Source of the DNA: Alviniconcha marisindica
Taxonomy: Eukaryota; Mollusca; Gastropoda; Provannidae
Direction: 5' to 3'
Length of the DNA: 64,000 nucleotides
Assembly: GCA_018857735.1 (NCBI GenBank)
Contig: JABMCL010001163.1
Span: 342,501 to 406,500 of the forward strand
The notes beneath the pieces are model-generated. The model saw only the letters and a program-made list of their open reading frames with translations, did no database searches and was not told the DNA's origin. Shown here one piece after another: positions 1 to 13,500 of this stretch (within the stretch, counting starts at the first letter, position 1; the number at the start of each line of letters is the position of its first letter). Position numbers and translations under genes: made by a program.

Positions 1-676
1 GATCAAGGGAGACAACTACAGGCCTGAGTTAGCCATGTCCAAAGTAGTAGCCATGTCCAAATGGCTTTTAACGTCCTGCCAGCCGCATTGGCACGAGTGA
101 CCAAAATAAACATTTCAGTTGCACACACGGAGAATCAGTGACCAGCTACTAAGGTTGTTGGCGTGAATAAAAAACAAAAAACAAAAAAGCGTTGGAGAAG
201 AAGGAAAAGAAGAATGAAACTAGTGACGGAACTGCGGCCGGAAAAGGAAAAGAAGAAGAAAAAAAGTAAGAAAGATTACGCGGGGCGGGGAGGGGGCCGG
301 CGGATGTGGGAAAAACATCGGCTATGACTGCCGATAATCACTAGTGCTGAATCGGCAAGATAGTAAACATATTAGAACCGTGAGAAGACAGAAAAACAGC
401 AACATTCGCAACTGGGAACAAGAAACTGAAAAGGAAGAAATATAAATTAAAATTTAAGTATTCTTCTCGACCAACCAGTATATCTCTCCCTCGACAAAAA
501 TGCGGAAATAGTTGTTTTTTTTTGGGGGTGGGGGTGGGGGCATCCGTTTTTCTCATGAAAGAAGACTTGAAACTAACTGCGCAGAGTTTCAGCAACCATA
601 ACTTTTGACTGGTGAGAAATTGTTTCCCTTGACATCTCTCGTGTGACGGAGAGCATTCTCAAATCACACGACAAAG
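1..676 (+). promoter_or_regulatory. 5' flank and probable promoter/5'UTR of UBR4
   Basis: No coding signal is seen. A G-rich stretch with a GGGGCGGGG box lies at 282-290, the kind of GC box that binds Sp1-type factors, and an A/G-rich tract precedes it at about 200-270. No TATA box is evident close to the gene. An in-frame TGA at 644-646 precedes the ATG at 677. The transcription start cannot be placed from sequence alone. Confidence 0.35.
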
Positions 677-792
677 ATGGCGTCCAACGCCGGACTTCCA
701 TGGTCCTTGGCAATAAAACCGTTACTTTCGACATCGTATCCACCTTTTCCGAAAAGCGACATTCCAGAATTTACGAAGGCAATCTTACGAAG
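677..792 (+). CDS. UBR4: UBR4 exon 1 (start codon)
   Basis: Codes residues 1-39. The ATG is chosen because the context is CAAAGATGG, an in-frame TGA lies at 644, and the protein soon reads [12 protein letters not shown], matching the start block of vertebrate UBR4. The donor is AG|GTAATT and the last codon is split 2+1 with exon 2, giving Ser. Confidence 0.9.
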
Positions 793-2355
793 GTAATTAT
801 TTGCATGCTTTATGTACTTGGATTTATGAAAAGGTTGTGTCGAGAAAAAATTCCGCCCCTCTGTCGGCAGAGTTGTTTCGATTTTGTTTGTCATTGCATC
901 TGTTTTGCTAATTTTATGACACATAAATAACTGTTAACGGTAACTATGACCCTGGGATTTTGCACAGATCGAAAATATTTGAAGGCAGGTTCCTATTACT
1001 GGTGTCCGAACTACATTTACTTTTTTAAATCATTGAGCACTGTTTGGAAATATTTCCACGAAACTTTTTTATTTTATTTTTCCACGAACTATTCCAAGGG
1101 TCTTCAGATGCGTGGCCACATTCAACCTGCTGATTATTCTGCCACGACACTTGGGATCGGGCAAGGAAAAATACTGACGTTTGAGTATTACGTTAGCACT
1201 CTTGGCGGAAATGTGTTCGGAATATTAACTGTTAGTGTTACTGCACTGTCTGGCAAGTTAAAGAAAAAAATGTTCTGCCCCCCCTAGAGAGGTTAGTCCT
1301 TGATGGTTGCTGGGGAGAAAGATGACTGGACACAGTGTATTAATTTTGTCTGGGAAGGCTGCTTGGAATGTTTTCTTTTATGCTGGGGGAGGGTGGGGTT
1401 CGGGATCAGAGGTAGAGCTGTCAAATGTTAAGTATCACTATCAATAATGACTTGACACAGCAATTACCCAGCTTTAACACATTTTAGTTTAATTACTATT
1501 CACAGTAAAAGTGTGATGACCGATCAAACTGCTTGTCATTGAATGGCCTCTATCCCGTCTGTTCTGTCTGGTACTAGTAGCTACTATGATGGGTCGGACA
1601 CAAATTAATGCTGATGGCATGTATTTCTTTTAACTGGGTGGTGCTGATCATTTGTATCTTTTGAATTGAGCACTGACTGTGCGGTCAAACTGATCATTTA
1701 GATATATGTAGACTTGTTTGAATGAGGAAATGAAGTTAAAAACTGCAGTCCAAGTGTGACCTCGTGGTAGATGTTGGGGCCTGCCTCGCTTTCTAGGACC
1801 AATTCTCTCCTCAAGATGATGAAACTGATCATCCTCTGAAATCATTAACAAAGAAATATATATAAACAAACAGGTAAAAAAGATTTATTTCAACATAAAC
1901 AGCACACTAACACTTAATACTCACCAATTAAATACACTTAATAGTCACCGATTAAATCATCAAATTCTGAAGTTTAGTTGTAAATAACACTTACTTGACT
2001 TTGTGTGAATCATGCAGTAATAACCTGAGAAATAAATAAATCAGAAAGGTACAAACAAAAGGAAGCAGACAAGAACTAATTTTCAGATATTTGACTACTA
2101 CTACCAGTCTCAGCTACTGAAACAATCCCAGAAGTAAAACCCCAACTGGAGTCGCTCTAGCCATTATTTGACAAACTTAAAAACAAAAAACTTCCCTACC
2201 TTAGATAAAAGACCTGGATTATTAAGGAAACTAACAAAAATTGGAGTCCCACTTCAATGACATTTAAAAATTGACATGCTCAAAACTATTTAATGTTGCT
2301 CTGTGAGTTATTTTATTTCCCCCACCCCCTCCCACCCCCACATTTGATGTGGCTC

Positions 2356-2415
<60 letters not shown>

Positions 2416-4520
2416 TTATTTCTTTCATTTTGTTTCCTGTTCAGTCTTTCTTATTGACTTAGTTACTTCTGTCTTGTTACCATAGTCTGTCTTGTCAATC
2501 ATGCTTGTAAAATGTTAAACAAACAAAAACCAAAAAACTTATCATTATTACTTCTCTTTTTTTTAAACCCCCCTTGTAATTATTATTATTATATACAAAG
2601 ATTGAAAGAATCATGTAATTTTGAGCCAGTGTGCCAGGTCTTCCATGTGCACAAAAGGTGGAAGAGAAAGAAGATGGGTGAAAAAGAAGAAATTAATTCT
2701 TCAGAAGCAAATACAGTTCCAAGCTCTCAGTATACCATTAATTTTGGCTGGTAGCTTGCTTTTATTTTGTTTTGTCTAGATGAGCAGATCTACTGTAAAA
2801 AACATATTGGTTCGTGACTGCATCGTCTGCTAGCTAAATCAGAGTTATTGTCCCTGACAAGAAAAACAAATATATTTAAAAAAATCATTCACTTGCTACA
2901 TTTCCTTTTAAAAAAATCACTGTTGAGAGCATACACCATACATCAGTTTTTTGTCAATTCGGATTTACAGGGAAATAAATTACTACTTTTACAGCAGTTT
3001 GCATTTTGGAGGAAATAATGAGGAGATAACTCTGTAATGTTGTTCAAACTATGACCAGACCACAATGAATTTGCTTCAGTTGCATTCAAAGAGATGTAAA
3101 CAGCGCAAAAATACAGTTATGGTTGTGTTGGAAACTCACTTAGTTATCGCTAAAATAAAAAACTTACCACGGTTTCTTTCCAATTCCTCCAGGGTGAGCA
3201 TCTTTTGCGCTGCTCGCGTAGTTGCAGATTTTAGCGATCGCGCAACTCGAGCAGACGACAAAATCTATGGGGTCTCCACTTTCCGTTGCATGGGAACTCT
3301 TACAAGAACTCGCTTCCGGATCAAACGATTCACCGTTTTAAAGAGCAAAAATTCGTCTTTCCAGTGATACCAAATTGAATATGGTGCATTCAAACTTTCT
3401 TGGTGTAAATTTACGGTAAAAATGAACGTATTTTTGAACTAAATTTTTGCTGCAGTCGAAAACGAAGAATTTTAACGAATTTTATAACGGATAAATCTAC
3501 GGGAATTCCTCTTTCTAAAAATATTAACTTCATATGTGTACGTTTTTCTTGTAAAAGTTCCCAATGGTTTTCCGAACGCAACCATTTTCTGACCTCGCTC
3601 ATCTGACTTCCGACGTCAGAACCACACTCGGTTTCCGACCGCTTGGTGTGTTCATTAAAACTTCTTCCAAACTCACAATACATCATTCACGCACAAAATA
3701 ATGGCATCAACAGGTCGTAAAAAGATTGTTTTTTGCCTGACAGTAGTTTTTATTGACAAACTGCACAAAACAAGGCAGATACAACAAGCTGAAAATGAGC
3801 AGTATTTGCCTCGCGACGGCCATGTTACCCAGCGCTAAAGAGAGGCTGGTCCTACCTACTGTCAGTCAGATGTTACGCTGGTTTAAAATGTCTAGCATGA
3901 TCACTGTACCTACAATAAAACAGTGAGTGTGACTTACACATAGTGTAACATACACGATACAGTATCACTTGATGTGCAACAGGGGGTGTTTTGTTGCACT
4001 AGATGGCAAACCTTGTTCCATCAGGGTTTTTTCCAGTGAAAAGGACACCACTGAACATGAAAAGAGTAGACCTTTTCAGTTTTACTCTTCCTGTTTGGGT
4101 TTTATTTGAAAAAGACGTTGAACACAGTAAGACCTTTATTTCTGCTGTTTTAGTTTTCAGTAAAAAAGACCCTGAACATGATGAAGACTTAACAACTTTA
4201 TTTTTCTTGTTTTGATTTTCAGTTTAAAAAAAAAGACATTGAACATGATGAGTAAACCACTGTATTTTACCCATTTGGGTTTTCAGTGAAAAGGACATCA
4301 TTGAACATGACGAGGAGTATGAGCCATTCTATTCCTCCTTCGTGGCATTGGCAGCTCACTTCCTCAGCACAGACTGCAATTCCTGTAAGTTATTCTAACT
4401 CTGGACTTTTACTTCTATTAAACTTAAAGTGATGGTTTTTCTCTGACATCTGTTATCACTATCAAGACCATGTGTGTGTGTATACATACATATATTACAT
4501 GTGCATGTGCATCTATATAA

Positions 4521-4569
<49 letters not shown>

Positions 4570-7500
4570 AGGGTTTGCTTGCATACATGTAGAAATGTGA
4601 ATACAGTGCACATGTTTGTTAATGGTTCCATTGTTAATTGCTATACTGACTGTATAGGCATGGGGATATATAATATACATATAAACTGAAACAGTGAGGA
4701 AGAATAAGTGATGATATCCTATCTAGATCTCTCTCTCTCTGTCTCTCTCTCTGTCTCTCTTTCTCTCTCTGTCTTGTTGCTTTACTTTTGAGCTTGAGTA
4801 TGATTATATGCAGTGGACACAACTAAAACATGATACTTGTTGATCTATCCTACTTTTTGTAGCCAAAATAGCAAAGAGATTGTGTTTGCTGGGGTAACTT
4901 GGTATATTTAATATTAATAATGGTGACAGTTGTACTAACACCTCAACCAATGGCAAACAACATGTTTTTGTCTCTGATGCTGGAACAGTGTCAAGGTCAA
5001 GCCTGGGTCAGTCAACGGCAGCCTGCAGAGTATTGCTGCGCTTCCTGTTGCTTCGAATGCAGTCACGGTCGGAGGGTTGTACCATTTCTCAGGTATGCAG
5101 TATGCATGTGCTTTTATGTGATTAATGTGAGGTGTGTGTGTATGCATGAAGGTCACTGCTGAAAAGCTTGTACATCTCGTTTTCTTCTCCTGTTAGACAC
5201 TTAAGAATGCAGGTATATGACGTCAAAATCTAAGAATGTTAAGCTTGCCAAATTTATTAGTTGTATTTTTGAGTTATTTTGATTAAGCCAATAATGAAAC
5301 ACAACGAAATAAGAAATATTTAATTTTTACGCCTTAGCCGTACATATTTATAACAACTTTGATTTGTGTTTGAGCATTTTTTCTTTCTTATATATATATA
5401 AAGTGTGGTAGTTATTTATTAGTAGAACTCATGTACTTGTTCATAATGAATGTCGTGTGCGAATGTAACTTCGCTTTCTAGCCCCCAGGGGCAAAAAGCT
5501 CAATAAAACCTTGAAAACCTTGAAACCTTGGTAATACAGTGGAATAATCTTCGGTGCCTACCCAAGTATGCAGGTAAAGCTGACCAGTATGATCTAGACA
5601 TCTCAGAATGCATGTGAAACATTGGAGCGTTCCCAACAGGAGGAAAGGGGGTTGTGGTAGGTGGGTCATGCTGGGAGGGGTGAAACTATGTGCAGGTAAT
5701 AGTGGTACGAGATTATTTTCTTTCTTGTATATTGCTGCTTCTCATACAGTACATGTACATTTTTGTGTGTGTGTATATTGTTAGTTGTCATATATATTAT
5801 GCATTACTTTCTTGAACATGTTTCCTTTGGTTGTTTTTTAACTTAATATTTAAAAATGTCGGAGAATGTTGTAAAGCATGGTGAGTTTGTGTATATTCTA
5901 CTTATTCATAGACTAGCGCTATATGAAATTTATCTCTTATTATTATCTGCTGATACTGGTAAAGAATGGAATCTTTTGTTGCATTGGCCTTGATTTAAGG
6001 AGAAAGTGAACCTGTTGGGGTGTTTGCTGTCAATGTCAGTGATCTTGTTTTGGAGAGTGCAATAAACCCTGGCATATTTTGTTGACAATAGTAACTGATG
6101 ATATTGATTCAGGGGCCACAGTTATGTTTGGTGTGATGGTTATGGTCTGCTGCAGAAGTAGCTGATATGCTGATTCAGGGGCCATTGTTAATGTTTGGAG
6201 TGATGCTCTGCTGCAGAAGTACCTGATGATGCTGATTCAGGGGCCGTGTTAATGTTTGGTGTGATGCTCTGCTGCAGAAGTACCTGATGATGCTGATTCA
6301 GGGGCTGTGTTAATGTTTGGTGTGATGCTCTGCTGCAGAAGTACCTGATGATGCTGATTCAGGGGCCGTGTTAATGTTTGGTGTGATGCTCTGCTGCAGA
6401 AGTACCTGATGATGCTGATTCAGGGGCCATGTTAATGTTTGGTGTGATGGTCTGCTGCAGAAGTACCTGATGATCCTGATTCAGGGGCCGTGAGAATGTT
6501 TTGTGTGATGCTCTGCTGCAGAAGTACCTGATGATGCTGATTCAGGGGCTGTGTTAATGTTTGGTGTGATGCTCTGCTGCAGAAGTACCTGATGATGCTG
6601 ATTCAGGGGCCATGTTAATGTTTGGTGTGATGCTCTGCTGCAGAAGTACCTGATGATGCTGATTCAGGGGCCATGTTAATGTTTGGTGTGATGCTGTGCT
6701 GCAGAAGTACCTGATGATGCTGATTCAGGGGCCATGTTAATGTTTGGTGTGATGCTGTGCTGCAGAAGTACCTGATGATGCTGATTCAGGGGCCATGTTA
6801 ATGTTTGGTGTGATGCTGTGCTGCAGAAGTACCTGATGATCCTGATTCGGGGGCTGTGCAAAGGAGGCGGCTGCCTGACCAAATCTGATGTGGTGACCTT
6901 CACCTCCATGATGAAAGCATCCAAACAGCCACCCATCATCCGGGGAGATGCTGACTCCTCAGGTAACCTGATTCCCTTTGTCTTTTTCGGGGACAGCGTC
7001 TTGTGCAGTGCAGAGGGAGCGTTTGCCTGCACTGTACATTGGTCCCTCTGTCTGGGACAATCTCCCTTTCTGTGTGTGACTTGCTCAGGCTTTGTCTTCC
7101 TTCAAGTCACAGCTCAGGACTCGTCTTGTCTCTGTCTTACTCATAACACTTCAAACTGTCTCCAGCCTGCCAGTAAATCTGTGTAGGTGTGTGCATGTAC
7201 GTGTGTGTGGGTGCCTGTACATATGTGTGTGTGTGTGGGTGCCTGTACATGTGTGTGTGTGGGGGGGGGGGGATGCTTGATGATGAATTAATATTGTGTG
7301 TTTTGATGTCAGTTGTTTTTTAGTATGAAATGTGCGCACCTAGGGCTCATTTGAGAAAGGGTGCTTAGTCTAAGACCCCATTATTATTATTTTTAACAGG
7401 ACGGACAGTGAGGGTTAGGATGGACAGCTCGGTGGTTAATGTAAATCTCTGGGAGTGGGGATAGCTCAGTGGCAGAGTGACAGACTTGTGATTGAAGGGT

Positions 7501-10500
7501 CTCAGGTCTGAGTCCTGGCAGGAGCGGCGGGAAAATTTTCTGCTCGAAGTTCAACTTTCTATGCTGACTCTCATTTCAGTATCTGATACACCCCATTGTT
7601 ACTGCATGTGCACGTAAAAGATCCCAGTCATTTTGCCAAAAGTGCAGTTGGCAGGTTACATTTAAACACACATGCATCCTTTGTATGTGGCTTCAGATAA
7701 AGTGACACTGTAAACTGGTGCATGGTTGTATGGTATACACAGAACTTGTGCTGAGACAGCACCAGTTTCATGTGGCACCAGCCATATTACAACTAAACAG
7801 TGCTGTAACCATTTTGGTGGATATTCAAAACACATTGAGTAAAGCTACAGTCACTGATTCAGAGTTGCATACAACCAGAGCTCAGAAGCAGAGAAAAGCA
7901 CTATAGTTGCCATTGTGAAGCGCTCAGGGGTTCAGCTTGAGATGAAAAGTTCAACATGTGTTCATATAAATATATAAGTAAATAAAATAATATCCATGTG
8001 GGCTCATCCTTGGCGTGCAGCCATCACTGGCTCAAGGAGTGTCTTAAATGAGTCCCCAGGTTTGTGGGCGAGTTTTCAGAGTTTGTCAGTTTCACAGGGA
8101 TGCTTTGTGCTGCAGACACGGCTGAGCCGACAGAACCGAAGGAGAAAGAGAAGGAGAAGGAGAAGGAAAAGAAGCTGCTGCGTTTGGACACCGGGAGCAA
8201 CCTCTTTGACCAGCTGACCTCTGTGCTGGACCAGGCGGCCCCTATCAGCATGAACAAACTGGACAGCAACCTTGACCCTGCCCCCATCAATGAGCGCGAC
8301 AGCAGAACCAGCAGCGGAGAGACCCCGGAGGAGATGCTGAGCTCCTTCGCCAGGAAGAACTGCAACTGCCTGCTGCAGCTGAACGGCTCCAACATCCTGC
8401 TGGACTCCTGCAGCCAGCTGGTCTTTCTGTCCAAGTACCAGCAGCGCTACAAGGAAGCCCTGGCCGGCACCGCTTTCGTCCTGCCTGGCACCCTGTCGGA
8501 GGCCTTGACCACCAGAAACACGTAAGTCACCCTGTCATGGCCACCAGAAAAAGATTTAGGGACCCTGTCTTGACCACCCCAAAAATGTCATGACCACAGA
8601 AACCGGTAGTTCTGTGTCCTTCCTAAACCTCTAGGAGTATTTAGCCACCAAAGGGAAACGTGGTGAACTGACCATCATGTGATGGCAGTGTTTGGTTTTG
8701 CCTGTGTTAGTTGCTAATCTGTCTTGATTCACATGGTGGTGATGCTTGCTTCTGTTAGGCACCAGTCCATTGTTTTGCCTGTGTTCGTTGCTAATCTATC
8801 TTGATTCACATAGTGGTGGTGTTTGCCTCTGTTAGGTATCAGTCCATTGTTTTGCCTGTGTTCGTTGCTAATCTATCTTGATTTACATAGTGGTGGTGTT
8901 TGCCTCTGTTAGGCACCAGTCCATTGTTTTGCCTGTGTTCGTTGCTAATCTATCTTGATTCACATAGTGGTGGTGTTTGCCTCTGTTAGGTGGTGTTTCC
9001 TGTGCCAGGTACCAGTCCATTGTTTTGCCTGTGTCAGCTGCTAATCTGTATTGATTTACATGGTGGTGGTGTTTGCCTGTGCCAGGTACCAGTCCATCAT
9101 TTTGTCTGTGTCAGCTGCTAATCTATATTGATTTACATGGTGGTGGTGTTTGCCTGTGCCAGCTACCAGTCCATCGTTTTGTCTGTGTCAGCTGCTAATC
9201 TGTCTTGATTTACATGAGGGTGGTGTTTGCCTGTGTTAGGTATCAGTCCCTTGTTTTGCCTGTGTTATCTTGATCCACATGGTGGTGGTATTTGCCTGTG
9301 CCAGGTACCAGTCCATCCTCAGTGATGTGACGGTGGTGTGGATGATCTTCTCACTGCCGGTGCTGGAGCCGCTGACCCCCAAACGCCTGGAGCAGATCAT
9401 TGCCTGGACCGTCAGCTGCCTGTACACAGCCGTCACTGTGGCCACCGCCGACACCATCATCAACATGGTCAAACCAGCCACCGCCGCCCAACCCGCCAGC
9501 AAGGACGAGGAGATTGAGGGCTACGGCCGTGCCATTGTGCAGAAGTCGGTAAGTGCAATGCAACAGAAGTTGGTGTGTGCCAGTCTGCAACACTTTTAGT
9601 GAGACAGAAGTTGGTGTGTGCGAGTCTGCAACAAGTGAGACAGAAGTTGGTATGTGCAAGTCTGTAGCACTCTGGCAGTTTTAGTGAGACAGAAGTTGGT
9701 ATGTGCAAGTCTGCAACACTCCTACAGTTTTAGTGTGACAGAAGTTTGTATGTGCAAATCTGCAACGTTTTTAGTGAGACAGAAGTTGGTATGTGCAAAT
9801 CTGCAACATTTTTAGTGAGACAGAAGTTGGTATGTGCAAGTCTGCAACACTTTTAGTGAGACAGAAGTTGGTATGTGCAAGTCTGCAACACTTAGTGCGA
9901 CAGAAGTTGGTATGTGCAAGTCTGCAACACTTTTAGTGCGACAGAATTTAGTATGTGCAAGTTGGCACCACTTTCACAGTTTTAGTGAGGCAAAAGTTGG
10001 TATGTGCAACACTTTTAGTGAGACTGTACAGATAACACTTCTGGTAAAGCATTCCGTTTATTTAGAACATAATACTTGATAAGGGAGACTGAAAAGAAAG
10101 TGGAAGATTTGAGACAGTGCTTGGTAAGGTGGGCTGTAAGTATGAGGTCCCAATGTGCTGCAAAACTGAAACAGTGGTCTACATTACATTACAAACAGTG
10201 GTCTACAGTGGGCTGGGAGTGGTTAGTATTATACTGGTTTGAGACTGGGGTTAACATTACAGTGGGCTGTAAATTTGAGACAGTGGTTGACATTACAGTG
10301 GGCTGTAAATTTCATGTTACAGTGGGCTGCAAGTTTGAGACAGTGGTTTACATGACTGGGCTACAAGTTTGAGACAGCGGTTGACATGAGGCTGCAAATT
10401 TGAGACTGGATGACATTCTAGTTGTCTGTAGATCTGCTGATGGTTACCCTTGTGCGCTTAGTGGCTCTGTAGACCATGACTCTAAAAATTGTCATAGAAT

Positions 10501-13500
10501 GTTTTGAAAAAACAGACACGGGTAAATGAGAACATGGCTGTAGACTGAAGAGGGACATTTTTGTTTGTCATTTTCAGCTGGAAGTGTTCAACGCTGTGTC
10601 TGTGGCTGTGCGCAACTCCACACGGGCAGGGGGGAATGTGAGTGCCACTGACTGTCTAATCTGGCTGTCTGCCTGCCTTCTTTCTGTGCTGTGTCGGACT
10701 GTCTTGCCTGTGTTCTGCAGGCTGGCTGTCTTGTCTGTGTGACTTGTCTCTGACTGTCATCTCAGTTTGACTGTCTTGTATGTGTGACGTGCCTGACTGT
10801 CTTGTTTGGACGTCTAGTCTGTCTTCTTTGCCTTGGCGTTTGTCTTGTCTGGATGACTTGTCATACTGTCTTATCTGACTGTCTTCTCATTTTGACTGTC
10901 ATGTATGTGTGACTCGTCTGACTGTCTTGTTTACATGACCAGTCTGTCTTCTTTGTCTTACCTGTCTTGTATGTGTGACTCATCTGACTGGCATGTTTGC
11001 ATGACTAGTCTGGCTTCTTTGTCTTGCCTGACCGTCTTGTCTGTCTCATTTGTCGTACTGTCTTGTCTGACTGTTGTCCCAGTTTGACTGTCTTGTCTGT
11101 ATGACTTGACAGACTGCCCTGTAGGTGGCTCAGACCCTCCACTGGCAGCATGGGTACTGGTCAAAGGGTATCATGCCTGTGATGATAGTGACCTTGTTTT
11201 GTGTGGCTGTAGATGGCTCAGAACCTTCACATACTGGGTGCTGGTCAAAGGGCATCATGCCTGTGATGATAGTGACCTTGTTTTGTGTGGCTGTAGATGG
11301 CTCAGAACCTCCACATGCCGGGTGCTGGTCAAAGGGCATCATGCCTGTGATGATAGTGACCTTGTTTTGTGTGGCTGTAGATGGTTCAGAACCTCCACAT
11401 GCCGGGTGCTGGTCAAAGGGCATCATGCCTGTGATGATAGTGACCTTGTTTTGTGTGGCTGTAGATGGCTCAGAACCTCCACATGCCGGGTGCTGGTCAA
11501 AGGGCACCATGCCTGTGATGATAGTGACCTTGTTTTGTGTGGCTGTAGATGGCTCAGAACCTCCACATGCTGGGTGCTGGTCAAAGGGCATCATGCCTGT
11601 GATGATAGTGACCTTGTTTCGTGTGGTTGTAGATGGCTCAGAACCTCCACATGCCGGGTGCTGGTGAAAGGGCACCATGTCTGTGATGATAGTGACCTTG
11701 TTTTGTGTGGCTGTAGGTGGCTCAGAACCTCCACATGCTGGGTGCTGGTGAAAGGGAATCATGTCTGTGATGATAGTGACCTTGTTTCGTGTGGTTGTAG
11801 ATGGCGCAGAACCTCCACATGCCGGGTGCTGGTCAAAGGGCATCATGTCTGTGATGATAGTGACCTTGTTTCGTGTGGTTGTAGATGGCTCAGAACCTCC
11901 ACATGCTGGGTGCTGGTGAAAGGGCACCATGCCTGTGATGATAGTGACCTTGTTTTGTGTGGTTGTAGATGGCTCAGAACCTCCACATGCCGGGTGCTGG
12001 TCAAAGGGCATCATGTCTGTGATGATAGTGACCTTGTTTTGTGTGTGTAGATGGCTCAGAACCTCCACATGCCGGGTGCTGGTCAAAGGGCATCATGTCC
12101 TGTGATGATAGTGACCTTGTTTTGTGTGGCTGTAGGTGGCTCAGAACCTCCACATGCTGGGTGCTGGTCAAAGGGCATCATGTCTGTGATGATAGTGACC
12201 TTGTTTTGTGTGGCTGTAGGTGGCTCAGAACCTCCACATGCTGGCAGCCTGGGTGCTGGTCAAAGGGCTGCAGGGCATCATGTGCCTACGCCGGCCATCA
12301 TTCTGGAGCGACGGGACTCGGGCAAGCGGCAGGCGGGAGACGGAGCCCTGCACAAAGCCAAAGACATGGTGCCTGCACCCAACAGACTGGCATCAGGCAA
12401 AAGGTGAATTGTAGCTACCTCCTCATTGTTTGTGTGGTCTGTGTCTTTTCTTCTCATTATGTGCCCTTTGTCTTTCTCCTCATTGTTTGTGTGACCTATG
12501 TCTTCATTCTGACTGTGATCTGTCTTTCTCCTCATTGTTTGTGTGACCTGTGTCTTCCTCCTCACTGTTCGTGTGATCTGCCTTTCTCCTCATTGTGTGA
12601 TCTCCACCTTTTTCCTCATTGTTTGTGTGATCTGTGTCTTTCTCTTCATTGTTTGTGTGATCTGTGTCTTCCTCCTCACTGTTTGTGTGTTCTTTGTCTT
12701 GTTTGTGTGACCTGTGAGTTCCTCCTCATTGTTTGATCTGTCTTTCTCCTCATTGTTTGTGTGACCTGCGGCTTTCTCCTCATTCTTTGTGTGATCTGTG
12801 TCTTCCTTTTCATTGTTTGTGTGATCAGTGTCTTCCATCCCATTTTTTCCTTGTAGTGGTTGCCAAAGGCTTTGATGTGGCATGCTGATCACAGCCCAGT
12901 TTCCACTTGCAGTGGTCAGGGTGGCTCAGGGATTGCATGTTGATCACTGCCCTGTTGTCCCTTGCAGTGGTCACCAAGGCTTCCGTGTTGGTCTGTTTCC
13001 CCTTGCAGTGGTCACCAAGGCTTCAGTGTTGTTGTGTCACCAAGGCTTCAGTGTTGGTCTGTTTCCCCTTGCAGTGGTCACCTAGACTACAGTGTTGGTC
13101 TGTTTTCCCTTGCAGTGGTCACCTAGACTACAGTGTTGGTCTGTTTTCCCTTGCAGTGGTCACCAAAGCTTCAGTGTTGGTCTGCTTCTGTGTTGGTCTG
13201 TTTCTTTTTGCAGTGGTCGCCAAGACTTCAGTGTTGATCTGTTTTTCCCTTGCAGTGGTTGCCAAGGCTACAGTCTTGGTCTCTTTCCCCTTGCAGTGGT
13301 CACCAAGGCTTCAGTATTGATCTGTTTCTCTTGCAGTGTTCACCAAGGCTTCCGTGTTGGTCTGTTTCCCCTTGCAGTGGTCACCAAGGCTTCTGTGTTG
13401 GTCTGTTTCTCTTTGCAGTGGTCACCAAGGCTTCATTGTTGGTCTGTTTTCCCTTGCAGTGGTCACCAAGGCTTCAGTGTTGGTCTGTTTTCCCTTTCAG

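Larger units (their letters stand above)
793..4286 (+). other. UBR4 intron 1
   Basis: A 3.5 kb intron, phase 2. It is the least repeat-laden large intron. It holds a (GT)n microsatellite near 2362-2413 and a possible two-exon minus-strand gene (1648-1835 and 3168-3201) with a CpG-containing putative promoter upstream near 3202-3300. Otherwise the sequence is A/T-rich with nothing I recognise. Confidence 0.7.

Noticed and set aside
643..930. 95-codon plus-strand frame starting at 643
   Set aside because: Out-of-frame shadow of exon 1 running into intron 1; the frame from 677 matches UBR4.
3411..3823. Minus-strand frames upstream of the candidate nested gene (91 codons; and a 38-codon frame from 3823)
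   Set aside because: No splice or homology support; the second stops early and its hydrophobic start may be chance.
7457..7525. tRNA gene
   Set aside because: The A and B boxes are decayed and no clover-leaf acceptor stem pairs; the context is a SINE head.
11106..12086. Open frames of 314 and 318 codons on both strands
   Set aside because: Both are read-through of 84-bp tandem repeats, a multiple of three; no initiation context, no homology, and the repeat is intronic.
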